DNA of 17,679 bases, taken from Firmicutes bacterium ZCTH02-B6 (GTDB taxonomy: Bacteria > Bacillota > Limnochordia > Limnochordales > ZCTH02-B6). Under the pieces are notes generated by a model. The model was not told the DNA's origin, searched no databases, and was given only the letters and a program-made list of their open reading frames with translations. Positions 5,443-14,200 of this stretch are shown here, piece after piece; the first letter of the stretch is position 1; each line of letters begins with the position of its first letter. The stretch spans positions 1 to 17,679 of the forward strand of contig LZRQ01000057.1 in the NCBI GenBank assembly GCA_002159155.1, in the 5' to 3' direction. The translations under genes were made by a program, and so were the position numbers.

Positions 5443-6693
5443 CTAACTCTGCCGTTCATCCGCCAGCAGGGGGCGGTCACCTAGGCTGCCTGCCGGGTGG
5501 AGCTCGATCCCGTCCGGACGCACCCGCAGCCGGTCCCGGGCCGCGGCCGCAAGGACTTCCTTGAGGGCCGTGGCGACAGTCCCCTCGCGGGCCTCCCCAA
5601 CCGCGGTTTCCACATCCAAGAAAAGCCGGTCCCGGTGGCCTTCCTGGTCCACGCGGGCGGTGATGCGGGTGACGCGAGCGATCCCGGCCACGACTCGGGC
5701 CAGCTCCTCGATTTGGTGCGGGTAAATGAACATCCCCCGCACCTTTACACCGCTGCCGACCCGGCCGAGCACCCCGGCGATCCGGACCGCGGGCCGCCCA
5801 CAGGGGCATGGTTCCGTAATCACGCGGGACAAGTCGCCGGTGGCCAGCCGCAAGAGAGGGTAGGCTGGGCGCATGGCGGTCACCACCAGCTCGCCCACTT
5901 CACCCTCGGGCACGGGCTCGCGCGTCGAGGGGTCCAACACCTCGACGATGACTTGCTCCCCCAGGTGCATGCCATGCTGGACCTCGCACTCATAGGCGAC
6001 GATGCCCAGTTCCGCGGTGCCGTACCCTTGGAAGCCCTTTACACTCCACTCCTCGGCCAGCTCCCGCCGGAAGTCGTCGTCCAGCCGCTCCGCCGTGAAC
6101 CACGCCCGCCGCAAGGCCAGCAGCGGCTTTATGCCTTCCATCGCGCCGGACGATTCGGTCAAGGCGGCCAAAAGCGCCCGCAGATAGCTGGGGACGCCGG
6201 CAAAGCCTGTGACGGGCAACTGCTGCAAAAGGCGCACCTGCTCGGAACGGGACATGGTGCCTGCGGGCACCACCACCCCGCCCAAGGTCAGAACGCCCGC
6301 CTCGACGATAAATGCCGCCGGGCTCAAGTGGTACGTGAAGGTGTTGAGAACGAGGTCGCCGGGCCCAAACCCGGCCGCGCGAAACGCCTCCGCGGCGCCC
6401 CAGTCGTCGGGCCGGGTGCCCTCGACGTTGTGGATGGGGCCAGGCGACACAAAAACCCGGCGCAGGCTGGTCATCCCGCCGCTCACCCAGCCGCCAAAGG
6501 GCGGGTCCGCCTGCTGTTGGGCCGCAAGCTCCTCCTTTTGGGTTACAGGCAGATTGGGCAGCACCTCTTCGGGTGGACCCAGCTCGCCCGGCGTTATGCC
6601 CGCTTCATCGAGCAGGCGCCTGACCGCGGGCGCGCCTCGGTACGCGTAGCTGAGAAACGCTGCAAATTCGCTGTCGCTGACGGTGCGATACAT
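5443..6693 (-). CDS. PaaK-like adenylate-forming (phenylacetate-CoA ligase family) protein
   Basis: The 416-residue protein belongs to the COG1541 type related to phenylacetate-CoA ligase. Members activate a carboxylate as an acyl-adenylate and pass it to CoA. Seen in order: the FVSPGPIHN segment (81-89), GYGTAELG (223-230, the adenine/acyl-site motif), YPLLRLATGDLSRV (278-291, the ribose-binding TGD motif), CPCGR (296-300) and VKVRGMFIYPHQIEE (316-330, hinge and start of the C-terminal lid). The usual Ser/Thr/Gly-rich phosphate loop is not recognisable; the region reads WVSGGMTSLRRVFVSPG instead. The C-terminus (GSLGDRPLLADER) lacks the lysine expected at the adenylation site. This looks like a divergent branch whose substrate, and even activity, is uncertain. 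AGGAGG lies seven bases before the ATG. Its upstream neighbour, a flavin monooxygenase, is divergent. Confidence 0.85.
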   Translation of the reverse strand: MYRTVSDSEFAAFLSYAYRGAPAVRRLLDEAGITPGELGPPEEVLPNLPVTQKEELAAQQQADPPFGGWVSGGMTSLRRVFVSPGPIHNVEGTRPDDWGAAEAFRAAGFGPGDLVLNTFTYHLSPAAFIVEAGVLTLGGVVVPAGTMSRSEQVRLLQQLPVTGFAGVPSYLRALLAALTESSGAMEGIKPLLALRRAWFTAERLDDDFRRELAEEWSVKGFQGYGTAELGIVAYECEVQHGMHLGEQVIVEVLDPSTREPVPEGEVGELVVTAMRPAYPLLRLATGDLSRVITEPCPCGRPAVRIAGVLGRVGSGVKVRGMFIYPHQIEELARVVAGIARVTRITARVDQEGHRDRLFLDVETAVGEAREGTVATALKEVLAAAARDRLRVRPDGIELHPAGSLGDRPLLADERQS

Positions 6694-6773
6694 GGCTCAT
6701 CCTCCTCGCATCGCCTGTGCCGCCGATCTGCCGTCCTCCCCCTGCCCCCGATGGCGGGCATCCGACCTGTGCG

Positions 6774-6805
6774 GCGCTGCCGGCGAGCGCTCGCGCCGGC
6801 AGCGC
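6774..6805. repeat. 12-bp perfect inverted repeat upstream of the PaaK-like gene
   Basis: GCGCTGCCGGCG (6774-6785) and CGCCGGCAGCGC (6794-6805) are perfect inverted copies around eight bases, which themselves contain AGCGCT. The centre lies about 95 bases upstream of the PaaK-like start. There is no T-run on either side, so it is an operator or leader-hairpin candidate rather than a terminator. Confidence 0.5.
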
Positions 6806-6871
6806 TTGACCGTCGACAACTTTACTTTTGACACCCATGTTTTCCTTCTGTTCCGTATACTTTGGCACTTT

Positions 6872-6955
6872 CGCCTCCCAACCCGCCTCACGCGCTATCG
6901 CCCGCTGACGCTAAAGGCGGCGCAAGGCAGGCGGGTTGTAAAGGCGCTGACGCTA
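6872..6955. repeat. Composite inverted repeat with direct repeats upstream of the monooxygenase gene
   Basis: CAACCCGCCT (6879-6888) and AGGCGGGTTG (6929-6938) are perfect inverted copies, flanked by a second pair CGCCT (6872-6876) and AGGCG (6942-6946), so a long interrupted stem can form. The direct repeat CGCTGACGCTA occurs at 6903-6913 and 6945-6955, 42 bases apart. The word (C/A)G(A/G)GTTG recurs near 6932, 6983 and 7010. This could be leader RNA structure, regulator binding sites, or a dispersed repeat element. Confidence 0.5.
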
Positions 6956-7052
6956 GCGGTGTGTAACCGCGGTGAACGCACGCGAGTTGTGAAGCCAGCC
7001 GAAGGCGGACGAGTTGGATGTGGGGCGCCGGTCGTGTAGACTAGTGGGTGCC

Positions 7053-8060
7053 ATGACTACAGTGACTGCCGTTCAGCTGTCGGTACTGGACCTCGTGCCC
7101 ATCGGCACCGGCTCGTCGTCGCGCGAGGCGCTCGCGAACATGGTGGAGCTCGCCCAACTCGCGGAGGAGCTCGGCTACGTCCGGTTTTGGCTGGCGGAGC
7201 ACCACGGCATGCCCAGCATCGCGAGCTCCGCGCCGGAAATCTTGATCGCCCGCGTTGCTGCCGCCACCCGGCGCATCCGGGTCGGCGCCGGCGGCGTCAT
7301 GCTCCCCAACCACGCCCCCCTGCGGGTGGCCGAAGCGTTCCACACCTTGAACGCTCTCTTTCCGGGCCGCATTGACCTGGGCATCGGGCGCGCCCCGGGC
7401 ACGGACCCGGTGACGTCGGCTGCCCTACGGCCCTTTGACGCCTCCCAGTTCCCCGCGCAACTGCAGGAGCTTTTGGCCTTGTCCCGGCGGGCTTTCCCGC
7501 CCGACCACCCGTTTCACGGCGTGCGGGTGGTGCCGGAAGATGTAGAGCTGCCTCCCGTCTGGGTGCTGGGCTCTAGCGGGGCGACGGCGGGGCTGGCTGG
7601 ACAGCTCGGGCTCGGCTACGGCTTTGCCAGCCACTTCAGCTTCGACCCGCCCGGGCCTGCCATTGAGCGCTACCGGCGAGCGTTCCAGCCGTCGGACCAA
7701 TTTCCCCGCCCTCACGTCATCGTGGGTGCGACGGTCTTTTGCGCCCCCACGGATGAAGAAGCCGACTGGCTGGCCAAGTCCATGGACCTCGCATGGGTGC
7801 GCCTGCGCAGGGGCGAGTTTGGCCGCCTGCCCAGTCCGCAGGAAGCCTCGGTGTACCCCTTTACCGAGGAGGAGCGCCATATCGTCTCCCAGCACCGGTC
7901 GCTGGCCATCTGCGGCAGCCCGGAGAGGGTGCGTGCCCAGCTCCAGCGCCTGGCCGACGCGACCGGTGCCGATGAGATCATGATCTCATCCGTGATTCAC
8001 GACCCCGCGGCGCGCCAGCGTTCGTACCGGCTGGTGATGGAGGCCTTCGCCGCCGGATAG
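7053..8060 (+). CDS. Luciferase-like (LLM) flavin-dependent monooxygenase
   Basis: This 335-residue TIM-barrel oxidoreductase of the bacterial-luciferase superfamily is expected to use reduced FMN (supplied by a separate reductase) and oxygen to oxidise an organic substrate in the cytoplasm. Family marks are strong: VQLSVLDLVPIGTGSSS at the start, AEHH at 48-51, VGAGGVMLPNHAPLRVAE at 77-94 and PGRIDLGIGRAPGTDP at 104-119. This pattern is typical of the YhbW-like single-chain group. The ATG at 7053 matches the family N-terminus; frames extend to 7014 but would add a non-family leader. The ribosome-binding site is weak (GTGGGTG directly upstream), unlike the strong sites of its neighbours. It is convergent with tpsA and divergent from the PaaK-like gene. 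The substrate is unknown. Confidence 0.92.
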   Translation: MTTVTAVQLSVLDLVPIGTGSSSREALANMVELAQLAEELGYVRFWLAEHHGMPSIASSAPEILIARVAAATRRIRVGAGGVMLPNHAPLRVAEAFHTLNALFPGRIDLGIGRAPGTDPVTSAALRPFDASQFPAQLQELLALSRRAFPPDHPFHGVRVVPEDVELPPVWVLGSSGATAGLAGQLGLGYGFASHFSFDPPGPAIERYRRAFQPSDQFPRPHVIVGATVFCAPTDEEADWLAKSMDLAWVRLRRGEFGRLPSPQEASVYPFTEEERHIVSQHRSLAICGSPERVRAQLQRLADATGADEIMISSVIHDPAARQRSYRLVMEAFAAG

Positions 8061-8118
8061 CAGGACGGAAGCATCCGCGTTGCAAGACGGATAAGGTTTG
8101 GAAACCAAGGCAGCAAAA

Positions 8119-8154
8119 GCGGAGGACCCGGCAACGTCCTGCAGGGTCCTCCGC
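8119..8154. terminator. Hairpin between converging genes, likely terminator of tpsA
   Basis: GCGGAGGACCC (8119-8129) and GGGTCCTCCGC (8144-8154) form a perfect 11-bp stem around 14 bases. Read on the minus strand it is followed directly by TTTTGC, so it most likely ends the tpsB-tpsA transcript. On the plus strand it is followed by CGCTTGACGCTTT, a weak tail for the monooxygenase transcript. Confidence 0.65.
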
Positions 8155-8228
8155 CGCTTGACGCTTTGAGTGAAGTTCACGCTTTGACTTAGGCCCCGCC
8201 CAGGAGCACCCGGGCGTGGCCAACTTTG

Positions 8229-11200
8229 CTACTGGCCGCTCGTCTCGCTCTGCTCGCCCTCGCTTTCTTCCTCGGACTCGCCGGCGTCGTCGCCGCTCGC
8301 GCCGCCGTCACCGCCGTCGGCCCCTGCGTCACTGCTGCCGGCCCCCGCATCAACGCCGCCGGCGGCAATGTCGATGCCCGCCGGGCCGCCACCGATTGTG
8401 GGCCCGGGGCCTGTGGTCAGGCCGCCGCCCAAGCCGGCTGCCGTACCCGGGACCGGCTTGATCGGCGGGATCCCGTCGCCCACGCCCGCCCGCGGCACGA
8501 TGGCCAGCGTACCGGAGACGAAGGTGACCAGGTAGTTCGGATGATCGAGCGTGCCTTGCTCGATGCGGTACAGGCCCAAGGACTCGCCGGGCTGCCTTGC
8601 AAGGCGCCCGTAAAGCTGATCGGAACCGACGAGGTTGCCGGCGGTGATCCGGTAGGTCAGCTCAGGATCCGGGGCGCCCAGCTCCTTGGTAAGAAAGTCG
8701 GCCGCCACCGTGATCGGCCGGCGCTCGATGGTGAGCGTGCCGGGGATGAAGGTGATCGTGTAGTTCGGGTTGTTCTCGTCGGTGAGCGTTCCCTGCTCGA
8801 TGGTATACGTGCCGGCGTTCTCCCCGGCGACCCGTGCCAAGCTGCCGCTCAGCGTGTCGGAGCCGACCAGGTTGCCCTGGGTGATGGTGTAGGTGAGCAC
8901 CGGATCAGATTCCCCATATACCTTGGACAGCGAGTCCGCGGTCACCGTGATCGGGCGCTGCGTGATCCGCAGCGTGCCGTTCACAATCTCGACCTCATAC
9001 CCGAGGAAGGCCTGGAAGGGATCATCCGCCAACTCCGTGATGGGGTACGATCCCACGGGGCTGAGCGCGCCGGCCGGCGTGGTCAGCGTGCCGGGCTTTA
9101 GCACATCCTCCCACCGATCACCGGGCACGAGACCCGTCGTCGTGTAGACGAACTGCGGGTTCGCCTCGCCGTACACCCGTTCCCGGTCCTCGATGACGAC
9201 GGTGATCACGGGCCGGCTGGCATAGACCATTCGGCTGCCCAGCGCCAGACCGTACTCCTGCTTGATCCGGTCGACGGCGTCGGCGCTGTACGTCCTGCCG
9301 AACAGGTTGCCCGGGGACGCCATCTCGCCCAAGTCGCTGGCGTCATGATCCGCCGAGAACACCAGGTAGTGGCCGTTCACAGCGTCGATGGGCGTCGCGC
9401 CGGCGCGGTTGATGAACTTCCCGCCGGCCGCCAGCACCAGGACGTAGTCGCCCGCGCCGTCGGCAGAAACCTTTTCCTCAAGCGTCAGGTCGGCATCGGC
9501 TCCGTGCACGGCGACGAGCACCCGGCCCGTCGCCCACAGCCCGGGAACGCCGTTGACCTCACCGATGGTGAGGGAACCTTGCTGCTCATAGTGGACGGAG
9601 CCCACATTGCCCGCCAGCGTGGAAACCGCGTTGCCCGCGCCGGCCAGGAGGTAGTCCCCGGGCCCCTGAAGCAGCAGGCTTCCGGCGAGGATGCCGCCGC
9701 CCTGTTGCGACACAAGACCTTGGCTTGACAACTCCACCCTGCCGGCGCCGGCGCTGATCGTCCCTTCCAGCCACATCCCTTCGCTGCCGGAGGCCGCCAG
9801 CGAGACGGTTCCGTCGCCGGTCGCGGCGACGCTGCCCTGGTCCGTGACTTCAATCTTGCCGGCGGTGAGCGTGACGTTTCCGCTGGCCGACAATGCCCCG
9901 CTGACCTTGAGGATCCGGTCCGCGGCGGTCACCTGCACGTTGCCCGCGGTGAGCAAAGAGCCGATGGTCACGTCCTTTGCCGTCTGCTCGTATTTGAGAG
10001 CGCCCGCGCTGCCGGAGACCAGGTCAACCGCATTGCCGGCACCGGTAAGCATGAACGTTCCGGTCCCGCGCAGCACCAGTTCGTGCGCCGTGACGCCGGT
10101 GCCGGCATCCTGCGTCACCTCGCCGGCGCTGTCCAGCACCACGGTCCCGCCGCCGGCGCTCACGTCGCCCGCGAGCTGGAGCGCGCCGGCGCCGGCGGAG
10201 GTGGCCGTCAACGTGACCGTGCCGTTGTCGGTGCTGACCACGGTGCGCTCGGAGATCAGTTTCAGAGTGCGCCCTGCCAACGTCACGTCCCCGGCGGCCG
10301 TCACGGACTCAACGAGCGTCAGCGCGCCATCGGCCACGGTTACATGGATGTCGCCGCCGGCCGTCAGTCCCGACGTTCCGTCCACGACGGTGATCTCCAG
10401 ATCTCCGGCGGATTGGTTGTATGTGATCGCGCCGGCCTGGGCCGCGAGTTGGCCCGCGGCGTTGCCGGTCCCGGTGAGGGTGAACGCGCCATTCCCCAAG
10501 AGCAGCAGGCGTCCCGTCCGGACGCCGCCCGCACCGCCTTGGATGACGTGTCCCCCGCTCTCAAGGACAACGATTCCCGTTTCGGACGCCACCGCGCCGT
10601 CCAGTTGCATCCCGCCCGCCCCGGCGGTCATCCGGACGGCTCCGCTCCCGCTTTCGACCTTGCCCTGGGCCGTCACGGCCACCTGGCCCGCGGTCAGCGC
10701 CACATCCCCGGCGGCAAACAAGTCCCCATCCACCGCAAGGGTGCGTCCCGCCGCGGATACTTGCATGCCGCCTGCGGTCGCGGCCAGGGGGCCGATGGTC
10801 AGGTCTTTGGCCGCCTGCGCGTACTGAAGGGTGCCGGCGCTGCCGGACAGCACGTTCACGGCGTTGCCCTCGCCGGCAAGAGTTACGCTGCCGGCCCCGT
10901 CCAGCACCAGTTGGTGCGCCGTGATGCCGGCGCCGGCGTCTTGCGTCACCTCACCCGCACTAACCAGCACCACGGTCCCGCTGCCGGCGCCCACGGCGCT
11001 TGCCAGCTGCAGGGAGCCGGCGCCGCCGGAAGTGGCCATCAACGTGATCGTTCCGTGGCTTGTGCTCGCCACACCGCCCGAGACGTTGATCGTGTCAGCG
11101 GTCAACGTTACGTCGCCTGCCGCTGCCACGGGCGAGGAGCCGGACACCTGGAGCGCCCCGTTAACGACGGTCACCTCGACGTCGCCGCCGGTGGCCGTAA

Positions 11201-14200
11201 TTCCGGAGACCCCTTGGAAATCGGCAGTCGCCAACCCTCGGCCGCTTTGGATGTACGTGATCGCCCCGGCGCGTGCAGAGAGAAGGTCGGCGGCATTGCC
11301 GCTCCCGGTGAGCGCATACGCCCCGTCCCCGAGCAGCAGCAGCCGCTGGGTCTTGACGCCGCCGCTGGCCTGCGTAACCAGGCCCCCGCTTTCGAGGACG
11401 ACCGTTCCCGAGCCTGAAGAAACTTCACCGTCGAGTTTCATTCCGCCGGTGCCGGCGCTCATCCGCACGACACGGCCGGCCCCGCTCTCGATCTTGGTCA
11501 AAGCGCCGACCGTTATCCCCCGGCCGGCCAGGACGACATCGCCCGCGGCCTTGACGTCCGCCTCCACCCTCAGCGCGGCGTCCTCCACGACGATCTCCAC
11601 GCCGGCCGCGGATTCCACGCCCGACCTGTCGGCGACCGTACCGATGGTCAGGTCCGTGCCCTGCTGTCTAAAGACGAGCGAGGTGACCTTGCCCGCCAAG
11701 GTGTCAACGCGGTTTGCGCCCGCAAACGTGTACGCCACGGTGTTGGGGAGGTGCAGGACGGACGCGATGATGCCGCCGTCCTCCCCCTGCGTTACGGCGC
11801 CCGCGCTGTCCAGCGTAACCGTCCCCGCGCCCACGTCCACGCGGCCCAAGAGCTGCATCGCGTCGCTGTCCGAGGAGGTTGCGGTCAGCTTCACGTAGCT
11901 GTTGTCCGCGTCCGCGCCCACGCTGCTCCCGGCGCCGGTGACGATCTTTCCGGCGGTCAGCTGCACCTCCTCCGAGCCGTACACCGCACCCGCGACACGC
12001 AAGGTCCGGTCCGGCGCGGCCACGTACAACCTCGTGGAACTAAGCGTGCCAATGGTCAAGTCTTGGCTGCTCTGCGCGTAGTTGACGGTGTGGGCGCCGG
12101 AGCCGGACAAGACGTTCACGGCGTTGTTGTCGGACTGGGTGAAGGTAAACGTGGCAGGCCCCTGTACCACCAGTTCGTGGGCGCTGATGGAGCCGCTCTG
12201 CTGCAACATTTGGCCCGTGTTCCCGAAAACGAGACGGCCGCCCGCCTGCACGTCGCTCCTCAAATACGTATACCCCATGCCTTCCAGGCGGACATCGCCG
12301 CTGGCCGAGACGGGCGCGGTCACATAAACGGTAGGCTGACTCAGTGACGTAACGGCAATGTCGCCGTCGGTTGCGTGGAGCCCGGCTGTGCCATCTGGCT
12401 CGCCCCCGTCTGCGTCATCTGGCCCACCAATGTAGAGAATCGAGCCCGTGTGCGTGAGAGCCAGCGAACCCACGGAACCGCTGAGAATGCGGACGCTGTT
12501 TTCGGGGTGATCGAGCACGTACGTTCCGCTCCCCTCCATGCGCAACGTCCCAACGGTGATGGGCCCTCCCTGAGTGACGGGTCCGTCGGTCTCGATATAA
12601 AGTTCTGCATTCCTCCGGGCGCGGTAGACCCCACCGGCCAGATGGACCCCGCCGCTGCCCGCGATCAGCATCAGCGGCGAAGTGTAGTAGCCCTCATTCA
12701 CGGGGCCGAGGATGATGCGATCCCCCCGGATGGGTGAATCCTCGTTGAACACCCCGTCGATGAGCTCCGCCAGCAACGTGACCGTACCCTGGGCCTCGAT
12801 GGGATGGCTAAAAGACACACCCGCGCCGGAAACCTCCACCCGCAAGTCTCCGCTGCGGGCCCGGAGCCCGGGAAACCGCCATAAGGACACAATATTCAGC
12901 CACCGGCCGCTCTGCGTGTACTCGATGGAACCCGCATCACCACTGATGTTGTTGACCTCGTTGCCGCTTCCGGTCAGCGTATATGCGTCATCGCCCTCCA
13001 ATACCAACTTGTCGCCCTTGAGGGCACCACTGGCGCCTTGCCGAACCGGTCCCGCGCTCGTGAGCCAAAGCCAGGGATCATACTGCGTGCTGCCGAACGC
13101 GCTCACTTCTCCGTCCAGCGTCATGCCGCCGGCGCCGGCCGTCAAACGGACCCTGCCGACTGTCGTGCTGGCCACCTTGCCCTGCTGGCCAAGGCGGATC
13201 TCCTCAGCTTCAATCTCGATCTCCCAGGATGCCTCGAGCAGGCCGTCGATGCCGATCTCCCCGGCCTCCATCCTGACATTCCCGGACGACTGGAGCTGGC
13301 CGCCGAGGCGGATCTCCCCGGCCTCCATCCTAACATTCCCGGACGCCTCGAGCCGGCCGCCGATTTCGATGTCCCCGCCTGTCAGGGTAATGCTCCCGTT
13401 GGAGTAGTCGACGGCGCCGGCTGTGACCGCGCCCGAAAGGTTCAGCGCGCCCTGGGAACCGCCGCGCAACAGGACCAGCCCGCCGTCGGCCGACAGTTCG
13501 CCGCTCGCCTCATTGATCAGGAGCGCGCCGGCCAGCTCCTGGTTGATGTCCAGTTCCACCCATCCGCCTCCGAGAAGATGGACGGTGACCTGATCGCCCG
13601 CCCCCATGGCCACCGTGCCCGGCTTGGCCGTGACTTGGCCCGCGTTGGTCACGCTCGGCGCGAGCAAGACGATGTAGCCCCCGCCGCTGCTGCCCCCGGC
13701 GGCCAGGGTCGCGCCCTCTTGAATCTCGATGCCGCTCGCCGCCCCGTTGCCGGTGAAGGTGTAGCGCCCGTTTACGAAGTTGTCGTTGGGGATATCCATG
13801 TTGGAGGCCAGCAGCGCCCCGACGTCCACCTGGGCGCCGGGGCGAAAGACGATGCCGTTGGGGTTGACCAGGAAGACCTGCGCACCGGCCTCCAGCCGGC
13901 CCAGGATCCGGCTGGCGTAGTCGGCTCCGAGGCTTGTGACGCGGTTGAGCGCCACCATGCCGGGATCCGACTGGATAAATCGCACCGTTTCGCCGTAGTC
14001 GATGGAAAAGCTGTCCCAGTCGATGATCACCTTGGCGCCGCTTTGGCTGATGGTCAGCTGGTCGGTGACGCTCCAGTCGAAATTCGCGGCGCCGTGTCGA
14101 AGCTGCGGATTTTCCGGCAGGGCATAAGCCGGCCCCGCACTCGACCCCACCAGCGCCAGGATCAGCCCCGCCGCCAGCCAGCGCTGCAGGCGCGACGCGG

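Larger units (their letters stand above)
6694..7052. other. Divergent intergenic region with palindrome and repeats
   Basis: This 359-base gap separates the divergent PaaK-like and monooxygenase genes. It holds a 12-bp-arm palindrome (6774-6805), an AT-rich patch with TTGACA (6828-6833) and TATACT (6856-6861) that are 22 bases apart and so not a standard promoter pair, then a composite inverted repeat with internal direct repeats (6872-6955) and related GAGTTG/GGGTTG words up to 7016. No coding sequence is credible. No known riboswitch consensus was recognised. Confidence 0.55.

Noticed and set aside
5497..6831. 444-residue plus-strand frame opposite the PaaK-like gene
   Set aside because: It mirrors a well-supported minus-strand gene and reads as His/Arg/Gly-rich filler without motifs.
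7014..7052. Earlier ATG at 7014 for the flavin monooxygenase
   Set aside because: It would add 13 residues (MDVGRRSCRLVGA) before the family N-terminus, with no ribosome-binding site.
6862..7052. FMN or other known riboswitch before the flavin monooxygenase
   Set aside because: The repeats are real, but I could not match the conserved cores of FMN, cobalamin, SAM or c-di-GMP riboswitches.
13200..13373. CRISPR-like array
   Set aside because: The regular 57-base repeats have no unique spacers and encode in-frame beta-helix coils of tpsA.
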